Shown here piece after piece: positions 1 through 12,612 of a DNA stretch of 64,000 nucleotides (positions are counted from its first letter, which is position 1; each line of letters starts with the position of its first letter). The notes beneath the pieces are model-generated. The model was not told the origin of the DNA. It saw only the letters and a list, made by a program, of their open reading frames with translations, and made no database searches. The position numbers and the translations under genes were made by a program. Origin of the DNA: Albugo candida. Its lineage: Eukaryota > Oomycota > Peronosporomycetes > Albuginales > Albuginaceae. The stretch lies in contig CAJNAR010000180.1 of the NCBI GenBank assembly GCA_905220665.1, positions 1 to 64,000 on the forward strand, given 5' to 3'.

Positions 1-3000
1 ATTTCTAGTACATGTAAACTTTTGTGAAAAGAACATCCTCGTGAAATATTGGCTCTAGAGAGCAAACTCCAGAGTTTCGGAAAAAGAAGAAATATGTTTT
101 ATCTCAAAATCGTGAGGCATCTCGCTTCACCCAATCTTTCGAACCAATCTAATCTGCTATATGGGATTGACATGAAGCAGTATGGGACATTTACTAGAGG
201 ATGCGCATTTCACAAACTCGATTACCAGTGTAGGAAATCGGAGTTTTTGTGAGAAAGCCTCCTTGAACGAATGACATAGTTTGAACAAAAGATTAGTTAG
301 TACTACCACTTTGATGGGTTTTGATTATTCGCACCTTCGAATATTTTTCTTTGCACAATTTTTTGACATCATATACACTACTTAATACATTCACTTGTAA
401 ACAAATACATTTTTTCTAGTAGATGCGACGTGAAGAAACGGAAAGTTATTTCTAGTAGGAGTAAACTTTTGTGAAAAGAACATCTTTGTGAAATAATGGC
501 TGTAGAGAGCAAACTCCAGAGTTTCGGAAAAAGAATAATTAAGTTTTATCTCAAAACCGTGAGGCATCTCGCTTCACCCAATCTTTCGAACCAATCTAAT
601 CTGCTATATGGGATTGACATGAAGCAGCATGGGACATTTACTAGAGGATGTGCATTTCACAAACTAGATTACCAGTGTAGGAAATCGGAGTTTTTGTGAG
701 AAAGCCTCCTTGAACGAATGACATAGTTTGAACAAAAGATTAGTTAGTACTACCACTTTGATAAGTTTTGATTATTCGGCACCTTCGAATATCTTTCTTT
801 GTACAATTTTTTGACATCATATACACTACTTAATACATTCACTTGTAAACGAATACTTTTTTTCTAGCAGATGCGAGGTGAAGAAACGGAAAGTTATTTC
901 TAGTAGGAGTAAACTTTTGTGAAAAGAACATCTTTGTGAAATAATGGCTGTAGAGAGCAAACTCCAGAGTTTCGGAAAAAGAATAAATATCTTTTATCTC
1001 AAAACCGTGAGGCATCTCGCTTCACCCAATCTTTCGAACCAATCTAATCTTCTATATGGGAGTGACATGAAGCAGCATGTAACATTTACTAGAGGATGCG
1101 CATTTCACAAGCTAGATTACCAGTGTACGAAATCGGAGTTGTTGTGAGAAAGCCTCCTTGAACGAATGACATAGTTTGAACAAGAGATTAGTTAGTACTA
1201 CCACTTTGATGGGTTTCGATTATTCGGCACCTTCGAATATTTTTCTTTGCACAATTTTTTGACATCATATACACTACTTAATACATTCACTTGTAAACGA
1301 ATACTTTTTTTCTAGCAGATGCGACGTGAAGAAACGGAAAGTTATTTCTAGTAGGAGTAAACTTTTGTGAAAAGAACATCTTTGTGAAATAATGGCTGTA
1401 GAGAGCAAACTCCAGAGTTTTGGAAAAAGAATAAATATGTTTTATCTCAAAACCGTGAGGCATCTCGCTTCACCCAATCTTTCGAACCAATCTAATCTGC
1501 TATATGGGATTGACATGAAGCAGCATGTAACATTTACTAGAGGATGCGCATTTCACAAGCTAGATTACCAGTGTACGAAATCGGAGTTGTTGTGAGAAAG
1601 CCTCCTTGAACGAATGACATAGTTTGAACAAGAGATTAGTTAGTACTACCACTTTGATGGGTTTCGATTATTCGGCACCTTCGAATATCTTTCTTTGCAC
1701 AATTTTTTGACATCATATATACAACTTAATACATTCACTTGTAAACGAATACATTTTTTCTAGCAGATGCGAGGTGCAAAAACGGAAAGTTATTTCTAGT
1801 AGGAGTAAACTTTTGTGAAAAGAACATCCTTGTGAAATAATGGCTGTAGAGAGCAAACTCCAGAGTTTCGGAAAAAGAATAAATATGTTTTATCTCAAAA
1901 CCGTGAGGCATCTCGCTTCACCCAATCTTTCGAACCAATCTAATCTGCTATATGGGATTGACATGAAGCAGCATGGGACATTTACTAGAGGATGTGCATT
2001 TCACAAACTAGATTACCAGTGTAGGAAATCCGAGTTTTTGTGAGAAAGCCTCCTTAAACGGATGACATAGTTTGAACAAAACATAAGTTACTACTTCCAC
2101 TTTGATGGGTTTTGATTATTCGGCACCTTCGAATATTTTTCTTTGCACAATTTTTTGACATCATATACACTACTTAATACATTCACTTGTAAACGAATAC
2201 ATTTTTTCTAGCAGATGCGACGTGAAGAAACGGAAAGTTATTTCTAGTACATGTAAACTTTTGTGAAAAGAACATCCTCGTGGAATAATGGCTGTAGAGA
2301 GCAAACTCCAGAGTTTCGGAAAAAGAATAAATATCTTTTATCTCAAAACCGTGAGGCATCTCGCTTCACCCAATCTTTCGAACCAATCTAATCTGCTATA
2401 TGGGATTGACATGAAGCAGCATGGGACATTTACTAGAGGATGTGCATTTCACAACTAGATTACCAGTGTACGAGATCGGAGTTTTTGTGAGAAAGCCTCC
2501 TTGAACGAATGAAATAGTTTGAACAAAAGATTAGTTAGTAGTACCACTTTGATGGGTTTTGATTATTCGGCACCTTCGAATATTTTTCTTTGCACAATTT
2601 TTTGACATCATATACACTACTTAATACATTCACTTGTAAACAAATACATTTTTTCTAGTAGATGCGACGTGAAGAAACGGAAAGTTATTTCTACTAGGAG
2701 TAAACTTTTGTGAAAAGAACATCCTCGTGGAATAATGGCTGTAGAGAGCAAACTCCAGAGTTTCGGAAAAAGAATAAATATGTTTTATCTCAAAACCGTG
2801 AGGCATCTCGCTTCACCCAATCTTTCGAACCAATCTAATCTGCTATATGGGATTGACATGAAGCAGCATGGGACATTTACTAGAGGATGTGCATTTCACA
2901 AACTAGATTACCAGTGTAGGAAATCGGAGTTTTTGTGAGAAAGCCTCCTTGAACGAATGAAATAGTTTGAACAAAAGATTAGTTAGTAGTACCACTTTGA

Positions 3001-6000
3001 TGGGTTTTGATTATTCGGCACCTTCGAATATCTTTCTTTGTACAATTTTTTGACATCATATACACTACTTAATACATTCACTTGTAAACGAATACTTTTT
3101 TTCTAGCAGATGCGACGTGAAGAAACGGAAAGTTATTTCTAGTACATGTAAACTTTTGTGAAAAGAACATCCTCGTGGAATAATGGCTGTAGAGAGCAAA
3201 CTCCAGAGTTTCGGAAAAAGAATAAATATGTTTTATCTCAAAACCGTGAGGCATCTCGCTTCACCCAATCTTTCGAACCAATCTAATCTGCTATATGGGA
3301 TTGACATGAAGCAGCATGGGACATTTACTAGAGGATGTGCATTTCACAAACTAGATTACCAGTGTAGGAAATCGGAGTTTTTGTGAGAAAGCCTCCTTGA
3401 ACGAATGACATAGTTTGAATAAAAGATTAGTTAGTAGTACCACTTTGATGGGTTTTGATTATTCGCACCTTCGAATATTTTTCTTTGCACAATTTTTTGA
3501 CATCATATACACTACTTAATACATTCACTTGTAAACAAATACATTTTTTCTAGTAGATGCGACGTGAAGAAACGGAAAGTTATTTCTACTAGGAGTAAAC
3601 TTTTGTGAAAAGAACATCCTCGTGGAATAATGGCTGTAGAGAGCAAACTCCAGAGTTTCGGAAAAAGAATAAATATCTTTTATCTCAAAACCGTGAGGCA
3701 TCTCGCTTCACCCAATCTTTCGAACCAATCTAATCTTCTATATGGGAGTGACATGAAGCAGCATGTAACATTTACTAGAGGATGCGCATTTCACAAGCTA
3801 GATTACCAGTGTACGAAATCGGAGTTGTTGTGAGAAAGCCTCCTTGAACGAATGAAATAGTTTGAACAAAAGATTAGTTAGTAGTACCACTTTGATGGGT
3901 TTTGATTATTCGCACCTTCGAATATTTTTCTTTGCACAATTTTTTGACATCATATACACTACTTAATACATTCACTTGTAAACAAATACATTTTTTCTAG
4001 TAGATGCGACGTGAAGAAACGGAAAGTTATTTCTACTAGGAGTAAACTTTTGTGAAAAGAACATCCTCGTGGAATAATGGCTGTAGAGAGCAAACTCCAG
4101 AGTTTCGGAAAAAGAATAAATATCTTTTATCTCAAAACCGTGAGGCATCTCGCTTCACCCAATCTTTCGAACCAATCTAATCTTCTATATGGGAGTGACA
4201 TGAAGCAGCATGTAACATTTACTAGAGGATGCGCATTTCACAAGCTAGATTACCAGTGTACGAAATCGGAGTTGTTGTGAGAAAGCCTCCTTGAACGAAT
4301 GACATAGTTTGAATAAAAGATTAGTTAGTACTACCACTTTGATGGGTTTTGATTATTCGCACCTTCGAATATTTTTCTTTGCACAATTTTTTGACATCAT
4401 ATACACTACTTAATACATTCACTTGTAAACGAATACTTTTTTTCTAGCAGATGCGACGTGAAGAAACGGAAAGTTATTTCTAGTAGGAGTAAACTTTTGT
4501 GAAAAGAACATCCTTGTGAAATAATGGCTGTAGAGAGCAAACTCCAGAGTTTCGGAAAAAGAATAAATATCTTTTATCTCAAAACCGTGAGGCATCTCGC
4601 TTCACCCAATCTTTCGAACCAATCTAATCTTCTATATGGGAGTGACATGAAGCAGCATGTAACATTTACTAGAGGATGCGCATTTCACAAGCTAGATTAC
4701 CAGTGTACGAAATCGGAGTTGTTGTGAGAAAGCCTCCTTGAACGAATGACATAGTTTGAACAAGAGATTAGTTAGTACTACCACTTTGATGGGTTTCGAT
4801 TATTCGGCACCTTCGAATATCTTTCTTTGCACAATTTTTTGACATCATATACACTACTTAATACATTCACTTGTAAACGAATACATTTTTTCTAGCAGAT
4901 GCGAGGTGCAAAAACGGAAAGTTATTTCTAGTAGGAGTAAACTTTTGTGAAAAGAACATCCTTGTGAAATAATGGCTGTAGAGAGCAAACTCCAGAGTTT
5001 CGGAAAAAGAATAATTAAGTTTTATCTCAAAACCGTGAGGCATCTCGCTTCACCCAATCTTTCGAACCAATCTAATCTGCTATATGGGATTGACATGAAG
5101 CAGCATGGGACATTTACTAGAGGATGTGCATTTCACAAACTAGATTACCAGTGTAGGAAATCGGAGTTTTTGTGAGAAAGCCTCCTTGAACGAATGAAAT
5201 AGTTTGAACAAAAGATTAGTTAGTAGTACCACTTTGATGGGTTTTGATTATTCGGCACCTTCGAATATCTTTCTTTGTACAATTTTTTGACATCATATAC
5301 ACTACTTAATACATTCACTTGTAAACGAATACTTTTTTTCTAGCAGATGCGACGTGAAGAAACGGAAAGTTATTTCTAGTAGGAGTAAACTTTTGTGAAA
5401 AGAACATCCTTGTGAAATAATGGCTGTAGAGAGCAAACTCCAGAGTTTCGGAAAAAGAATAAATATCTTTTATCTCAAAACCGTGAGGCATCTCGCTTCA
5501 CCCAATCTTTCGAACCAATCTAATCTTCTATATGGGAGTGACATGAAGCAGCATGTAACATTTACTAGAGGATGCGCATTTCACAAGCTAGATTACCAGT
5601 GTACGAAATCGGAGTTGTTGTGAGAAAGCCTCCTTGAACGAATGACATAGTTTGAACAAGAGATTAGTTAGTACTACCACTTTGATGGGTTTCGATTATT
5701 CGGCACCTTCGAATATTTTTCTTTGCACAATTTTTTGACATCATATACACTACTTAATACATTCACTTGTAAACAAATACATTTTTTCTAGTAGATGCGA
5801 CGTGAAGAAACGGAAAGTTATTTCTACTAGGAGTAAACTTTTGTGAAAAGAACATCCTCGTGGAATAATGGCTGTAGAGAGCAAACTCCAGAGTTTCGGA
5901 AAAAGAATAAATATCTTTTATCTCAAAACCGTGAGGCATCTCGCTTCACCCAATCTTTCGAACCAATCTAATCTGCTATATGGGATTGACATGAAGCAGC

Positions 6001-9000
6001 ATGGGACATTTACTAGAGGATGCGCATTTCACAAGCTAGATTACCAGTGTACGAAATCGGAGTTGTTGTGAGAAAGCCTCCTTGAACGAATGAAATAGTT
6101 TGAACAAAAGATTAGTTAGTAGTACCACTTTGATGGGTTTTGATTATTCGGCACCTTCGAATATCTTTCTTTGTACAATTTTTTGACATCATATACACTA
6201 GTTAATACATTCACTTGTAAACGAATACTTTTTTTCTAGCAGATGCGACGTGACGAAACGGAAAGTTATTTCTAGTACATGTAAACTTTTGTGAAAAGAA
6301 CATCCTCGTGAAATATTGGCTCCAGAGAGCAAACTCCAGAGTTTCGGAAAAAGAAGAAATATGTTTTATCTCAAAATCGTGAGGCATCTCGCTTCACCCA
6401 ATCTTTCGAACCAATCTAATCTGCTATATGGGATTGACATGAAGCAGTATGGGACATTTACTAGAGGATGCGCATTTCACAAACTAGATTACCAGTGTAG
6501 GAAATCGGAGTTTTTGTGAGAAAGCCTCCTTGAACGAATGAAATAGTTTGAACAAAAGATTAGTTAGTAGTACCACTTTGATGGGTTTTGATTATTCGGC
6601 ACCTTCGAATATCTTTCTTTGCACAATTTTTTGACATCATATACACTACTTAATACATTCACTTGTAAACGAATACTTTTTTTCTAGCAGATGCGACGTG
6701 AAGAAACGGAAAGTTATTTCTAGTAGGAGTAAACTTTTGTGAAAAGAACATCCTTGTGAAATAATGGCTGTAGAGAGCAAACTCCAGAGTTTCGGAAAAA
6801 GAATAAATATCTTTTATCTCAAAACCGTGAGGCATCTCGCTTCACCCAATCTTTCGAACCAATCTAATCTTCTATATGGGAGTGACATGAAGCAGCATGT
6901 AACATTTACTAGAGGATGCGCATTTCACAAGCTAGATTACCAGTGTACGAAATCGGAGTTGTTGTGAGAAAGCCTCCTTGAACGAATGACATAGTTTGAA
7001 CAAGAGATTAGTTAGTACTACCACTTTGATGGGTTTCGATTATTCGGCACCTTCGAATATCTTTCTTTGCACAATTTTTTGACATCATATACACTACTTA
7101 ATACATTCACTTGTAAACGAATACATTTTTTCTAGCAGATGCGAGGTGAAAAAACGGAAAGTTATTTCTAGTACATGTAAACTTTTGTGAAAAGAACATC
7201 TTTGTGAAATAATGGCTGTAGAGAGCAAACTCCAGAGTTTCGGAAAAAGAATAATATGTTTTATCTCAAAACCGTGAGGCATCTCGCTTCACCCAATCTT
7301 TCGAACCAATCTAATCTGCTATATGGGATTGACATGAAGCAGCATGGGACATTTACTAGAGGATGTGCATTTCACAAACTAGATTACCAGTGTAGGAAAT
7401 CGGAGTTTTTGTGAGAAAGCCTCCTTGAACGAATGAAATAGTTTGAACAAAAGATTAGTTAGTAGTACCACTTTGATGGGTTTTGATTATTCGGCACCTT
7501 CGAATATCTTTCTTTGTACAATTTTTTGACATCATATACACTAGTTAATACATTCACTTGTAAACGAATACTTTTTTTCTAGCAGATGCGACGTGACGAA
7601 ACGGAAAGTTATTTCTAGTACATGTAAACTTTTGTGAAAAGAACATCCTCGTGAAATATTGGCTCTAGAGAGCAAACTCCAGAGTTTCGGAAAAAGAAGA
7701 AATATGTTTTATCTCAAAATCGTGAGGCATCTCGCTTCACCCAATCTTTCGAACCAATCTAATCTGCTATATGGGATTGACATGAAGCAGCATGTAACAT
7801 TTACTAGAGGATGCGCATTTCACAAGCTAGATTACCAGTGTACGAAATCGGAGTTGTTGTGAGAAAGCCTCCTTGAACGAATGACATAGTTTGAACAAGA
7901 GATTAGTTAGTACTACCACTTTGATGGGTTTCGATTATTCGGCACCTTCGAATATCTTTCTTTGCACAATTTTTTGACATCATATACACTACTTAATACA
8001 TTCACTTGTAAACGAATACATTTTTTCTAGCAGATGCGAGGTGAAAAAACGGAAAGTTATTTCTAGTACATGTAAACTTTTGTGAAAAGAACATCTTTGT
8101 GAAATAATGGCTGTAGAGAGCAAACTCCAGAGTTTCGGAAAAAGAATAATTATGTTTTATCTCAAAACCGTGAGGCATCTCGCTTCACCCAATCTTTCGA
8201 ACCAATCTAATCTGCTATATGGGATTGACATGAAGCAGCATGGGACATTTACTAGAGGATGTGCATTTCACAAACTAGATTACCAGTGTAGGAAATCCGA
8301 GTTTTTGTGAGAAAGCCTCCTTAAACGGATGACATAGTTTGAACAAAACATAAGTTACTACTTCCACTTTGATGGGTTTTGATTATTCGGCACCTTCGAA
8401 TATTTTTCTTTGCACAATTTTTTGACATCATATACACTACTAAATACATTCACTTGTAAACGAATACATTTTTTCTAGCAGATGCGACGTGAAGAAACGG
8501 AAAGTTATTTCTAGTAGGAGTAAACTTTTGTGAAAAGAACATCCTTGTGAAATAATGGCTGTAGAGAGCAAACTCCAGAGTTTCGGAAAAAGAATAAATA
8601 TGTTTTATCTCAAAACCGTGAGGCATCTCGCTTCACCCAATCTTTCGAACCAATCTGATCTGCTATATGGGATTGACATGAAGCAGCATGGGACATTTAC
8701 TAGAGGATGCGCATTTCACAAACTAGATTACCAGTGTAGGAAATCGGAGTTTTTGTGAGAAAGCCTCCTTGAACGAATGACATAGTTTGAACAAAAGATT
8801 AGTTAGTAGTACCACTTTGATGGGTTTTGATTATTCGCACCTTCGAATATCTTTCTTTGTACAATTTTTTGACATCATATACACTACTTAATACATTCAC
8901 TTGTAAACGAATACTTTTTTTCTAGCAGATGCGACGTGAAGAAACGGAAAGTTATTTCTAGTACATGTAAACTTTTGTGAAAAGAACATCTTTGTGAAAT

Positions 9001-9345
9001 AATGGCTGTAGAGAGCAAACTCCAGAGTTTCGGAAAAAGAATAATTATGTTTTATCTCAAAACCGTGAGGCATCTCGCTTCACCCAATCTTTCGAACCAA
9101 TCTAATCTTCTATATGGGAGTGACATGAAGCAGCATGTAACATTTAATAGAGGATGCGCATTTCACAAGCTAGATTACCAGTGTACGAAATCGGAGTTTT
9201 TGTGAGAAAGCCTCCTTGAACGAATGACATAGTTTGAACAAAAGATTAGTTAGTACTACCACTTTAATGGGTTTTAATTATTCGGCACCTTCGAATATCT
9301 TTATTTGCACGATATTTAGAGATCATGTATCCTACTTGATAAAGT
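1..9345. repeat. 448-bp satellite array, 21 units
   Basis: Head-to-tail repeats with a period of 447 or 448 bp. ORF-anchored unit starts are 49, 496, 944, 1392, 1840, 2288, 2735, 3183, 3630, 4077, 4524, 4972, 5420, 5868, 6316, 6764, 7212, 7659, 8107, 8555 and 9002. The 447-bp spacings mostly reflect one missing G in TTATTCGGCACC. Units differ by linked variants (for example GTACATGTAAAC versus GTAGGAGTAAAC upstream, and an Ile/Gly versus Ser/Val pair in the ORF) that are shuffled between units, as expected from unequal exchange or gene conversion. The array runs off the left edge of the window. At the right, similarity fades over 9,300-9,345. Each unit has an internal period of about 225 bp and looks like a diverged dimer of the monomer array at 14,575-19,065. 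Confidence 0.97.
2735..2938 (+). other. 67-codon ORF of the satellite unit (representative copy)
   Basis: Every unit has a 67-codon frame starting MAVESK and ending KSEFL or KSELL. It is open in 19 of 21 units. The exceptions are the unit at 2288, which loses one A near 2,454 (CACAACTAG instead of CACAAACTAG), and the unit at 7212, which loses one A near 7,252. Units at 49, 6316 and 7659 have TTG in place of ATG, so the start is not conserved. The peptide is basic, has no signal peptide or membrane segment, and matches no family I know. The start falls inside a sequence that aligns to non-coding monomer sequence. I infer that the frame survives because of recent homogenisation and not selection, but transcription is not excluded. 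Confidence 0.25.
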
Positions 9346-9596
9346 GATGTTTTAAAAGAAAAATGAAAAGTTAATTGAAAAGATCCTTAGTTCGCTAGTC
9401 GCTATTCTAAGTCTTTTCCTAGAAATTCTCTCGACAGTTATGTAGAAAGATCTACGAATTTCTGCCGACAGTTTTGGAGAAAGAGCTATGAATTCTTCCC
9501 ATGCTGAACAGATATTCTAGAATGATCTGGAACATTCTAGGTGGCATCCATGCAATACTATGTGTACCACATAAGATGTGGTATCTTATCTTTAAG
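9346..9596 (-). mobile_element. Probable 3' LTR of copia relic Copia-2
   Basis: On the minus strand this follows a purine-rich tract (GAGTGGGAGT, complement of 9,598-9,607) at the end of a copia RNase H frame, which is where a 3' LTR begins. The RNase H frame runs into it, as also happens in Copia-1. No second LTR copy is in the window, so the outer edge is set only by where satellite similarity ends. It contains an 8-bp perfect hairpin (9,565-9,572 with 9,576-9,583), a second one (9,517-9,524 with 9,533-9,540) and a short internal duplication around CGACAGTT and CGACAGTTTTGG. Confidence 0.5.
9515..9537. promoter_or_regulatory. Heat-shock-element-like site in the Copia-2 LTR
   Basis: Five modules follow at exact 5-bp spacing: TTC (9,515), GAA (9,520), ATC (9,525, expected TTC), GAA (9,530) and TTC (9,535). 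This is the alternating arrangement bound by trimeric heat-shock factor, with one mismatch in the central module. Its place inside a probable LTR suggests that transcription of the parent element could have been stress-responsive, as known for some plant copia elements. The functional link is inference. Confidence 0.4.
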
Positions 9597-10130
9597 ACTC
9601 CCACTCGACTTGCATATTCCAATATGTGACAGCTGGACAAGTCTATGGAATTGCTTGGTCGCTATTGCTTTTGTTGAGAAATCAGCACGCTGTTGTTTGG
9701 TTGTTATATAAATCAGCTTGATGTCGCCGGATTTGATGTGCTCTCGAATGAAATGATATCGGATATCTATGTGCTTTGCACGGCTTTGATATCCATCATT
9801 GTTCGCCATTGCAATCGCACTTTGATTGTCAACATAAATACTGACTGGGTCTTGTATCATATTAGCCATTTCTATCAGTAGCAATTTCATCCATAGTACT
9901 TCTTGGATACACATTGATATAGCCATATACTCCGCTTCTGCTGAACTAAGGGCGACATTTCTCTGTAGTCGTAATTTGAAAATGACTGGCATATTATTAA
10001 TTGTAATTATCATTCAAGAAGTTGAACGTCGATTGTCTTGATTACTAGCCCAATCGGAGTCACTGTAGGCAGATATCTCCAATGTTGTTTTCTCGCTTTT
10101 GTAATTCAACCCAAAGTTGCATGTTGTTTT
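9558..10130 (-). pseudogene. Copia-2 RNase H fragment
   Basis: C-terminal RNase H domain of a Ty1/copia polyprotein, reading from 10,130 down to 9,558. Visible motifs are SDSDWAS, then after an in-frame TGA near 10,015 the block ALSSAEAEYMA, then DNQSAIAMA and AKHIDIRYHFIRE, all standard copia RNase H signatures. Everything upstream (gag to reverse transcriptase) is missing because the frame is cut by the Copia-1 LTR at 10,131. The matching half is not found on the far side of Copia-1, where satellite DNA begins instead. It belongs to the same broad clade as Copia-1 but is clearly diverged from it. Confidence 0.88.
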
Positions 10131-10338
10131 TGTTGTAGTCAAATTGGAAAGTGTCTATATTTGTAGGTCCTTAGTTCTCAAAAAAATAGTCTAAGCCTAT
10201 ACCACATTCTCTATATCGCTTCTCTATACTATCAGTAACCTATTTCTTATCGCATCTTTCCGCGCTACTAATGATCTGATCTTATCCGACTCTTCCGATC
10301 TTATCCGGTTTTTATCTGAACTTGTCCGACTTTCTTCA
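10131..10338 (-). repeat. Copia-1 3' LTR (left in window)
   Basis: 208 bp, starting TGTTGTAGTC on the plus strand and ending CTTCA. It matches 14,375-14,574 nearly throughout. It differs by an insertion around 10,170-10,185 (TTAGTTCTC region) and a few single bases. The RNase H frame ends inside it. The last bases read TGAAGAAAGTC on the element's own strand, a normal TG start. Confidence 0.9.
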
Positions 10339-11032
10339 ATACTCCCCCACGACACACAATTCTTGATATTTGCCAGACGAACCAAATCCTGAAATTGCTT
10401 TGTCGAAATAGGCCTGGTCAAGAAATCGGCAAGCTGATTTCTGGAGTCGATATACTCGATCACTATTTTTTCATCCTTTATATGATCTCGAATTAAATGA
10501 TAACGGATGTCGATATGTTTTGCTCTGCTTTGATATCCATCGTTTTTCGCGATTGCGATGGCACTTTGATTGTCCTCGAATATTTTGATCTTTTGAGTAA
10601 TCTTTGCCTTGAGTTCACATAATAAGCTTTTCAGCCATAAACTTCTTGCATACAGAGTGATAGGGCGATATACTCTGCCTCAGCCGTACTCAGGGCTACA
10701 CTTTGCTGAATCTTTGATTTGGAAATAACAGGCGCACCATTTATCATTACCATGATTCCGGATACAGATCTTCTGGATTTCTTGTTATTCGTCCAATCTG
10801 CATCGCTATATGCACAAACGCATAAACATTTGTCACTGCCGGTGTAATTTATCCCCATATCACTAGTTGACTTCAAATAACGCAGGACCCTTATCGCTGC
10901 CTTCCAATGCTCTTCACTAGGCCGTTCCAGATGTCGACTTAGTTGCTCAACTGAATACGCAATATCTGGTCTTGTTCCATTCGAAATATACAATAGTGAG
11001 CCAACTAAGGAGCGATAAAGCCGAAACTCCAT
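10224..11032 (-). pseudogene. Copia-1 RT C-terminus and RNase H
   Basis: The first frame (10,631-11,032) carries YRSLVGSLLY, RPDIAYSV, DADW and ALSTAEAEY. After a frameshift near 10,630, the next block encodes DNQSAIAIA, AKHIDIRYHLIRD and LADFLTRPIS, ending at 10,224 inside the LTR. These are the standard motifs of the copia connection and RNase H domains, which remove the RNA template strand. The acidic residues of the active site are readable, but the frame break removes a continuous domain. Confidence 0.9.
10339..10352 (-). other. Copia-1 polypurine tract
   Basis: The minus strand reads GTGGGGGAGTAT immediately before the 3' LTR, the expected priming site for plus-strand DNA synthesis. 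Confidence 0.65.
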
Positions 11033-11071
11033 TCTTTCATCTTCTTTTTCGATTGTCGATAAAAGTTGGCC

Positions 11072-12571
11072 TTAAACATTTGGGTTCCAAACGAGCTTGG
11101 CGTCCACTTGATTGAACTTTTCGACCTTTTTATTGATGTTTGAAGTTTGACAGATTTTCATTGAACGTTGCTCTCGGTCATAATCGACTTGAATGCCCAG
11201 CATAAATTTGACTTTTCCGAGATCTTTTAACTTGAACTTACTTGACAATTTGTCGGCAATAGCTTTTATCTCCTCCAATGTCTTTGCACCTATTAACATG
11301 TCGTCCACATACAAGGCGATATGAACCAACGAATTTCCTCATTGACGAACAAATATGCACGAGTCTTTTCTGCAGTGTCCGAAACCAAATTGTCTTGAAC
11401 CATGTTGCTTCAGATTGCTTCAGACCATATAAGCTTCGCCTCAGAATACAGACATCGTTAGCCTGAGCTTGAACACCTCGCGGTGGATAAATGTAGACTT
11501 CTTCCTCCAGATGCCCATTGAGAAACGCGGTGTCGACATCATATTGCTGAATATGAAATCCTTGCTGACAACAAGCCGCCAGGTAAACCCGAATGGAATT
11601 CATGTTTGCAACTGGCGCATATGTGTCCATATAATCCACTCCATATTTTTGTCGGTAGCCCAAAGCGACAAGTCTTGCCTTGTACTTTTCAACTTCACCA
11701 AATTCATTCCGCTTTAGAGTAAAAACCCATTTTGTTCCAATGACCTTCATATGTGGTGTCTTTGAAGTCAGTGTCCAAGTCTCCTTTTCCTTGAGTGCTT
11801 CGAGCTCTAGTTGAATCGTCTTTTTCCATTCATCTGAATCCGGAGACCGCATTGCCTCTTTGTACGTTGATGGTAAATTTAAAACAGCATTCGCCTGTTC
11901 TTGTTCTATGCGAAATCTTTTCTGTGGTCGAGTTTTTTCGATGTCCACTGGAATAATGGCATCCGAAATTTCGTATGGCACGATTGAATGAGACGGCTCA
12001 CTTTCGAGAAGGTGATTGGGCCCAGATGGTGCGAATGTCGGAGAACCAGTGAGACCATCCAATCTCCCCCTGGGAACAATCCCCGTAGCTGAATTAAAAT
12101 CCATGCTGACATCATCTTCCCCTGGATGTTCATCCTGTTGGTCAAAGTCTTCATCTATTTCCATTGCATCATCGCTGTTATGCTCTCTTTCGAGATGCAT
12201 GTCTTCCTCCTCATAATGCTGGTTCTCCATAGATTTTAACTGGTCCGTGGATTTGTCGCAGCATACGACTTCAACATATTTCGAGTTTTGCAGTTCTTGA
12301 AATTTAGCTGTACGTGTTGTTTCCAAACGAAGAGCTTCCAAATTCCAGACACGATACCCTTTAATGTTATCGAAATAGCCCAGAAACATACATTTGTAAG
12401 CTTTGCTGTCGAATTTGGATCTCTTGGATTTGTCGATATGTGCATAACCTTGAGCTCCAAACACTTTAAGTGCGCGACGCTTGGCTTCCTACCGAAACAT
12501 CCTTCAAATGGGGTTTTAAATTGATTTGCCGCACAGAATACTCTGTTCGTCATGTACACAGCTGTGTTCAT
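11072..12571 (-). pseudogene. Copia-1 integrase C-terminus and reverse transcriptase
   Basis: This segment starts in one frame with the integrase tail (TNRVFCA) and shifts near 12,460 to FGAQGYAH. It then runs through an acidic linker into reverse transcriptase, with KWVFTLK, ARLVALGY, YDVDTAFLNG and SLYGLKQ. A further shift near 11,330 leads to the catalytic block LYVDDMLIGAK and MLGIQVDYD. Both the VDTAF aspartate and the YVDD box are intact by sequence, but the frameshifts prevent one polyprotein. The product would copy element RNA into DNA. Confidence 0.92.
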
Positions 12572-12612
12572 AGCTTCTGCCCATCATTTTTCCTCCACTT
12601 GCATATGCGATA

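Noticed and set aside
1..9345. CRISPR-like array
   Set aside because: Units are contiguous 448-bp repeats without short direct repeats separated by unique spacers, and the context is eukaryotic.
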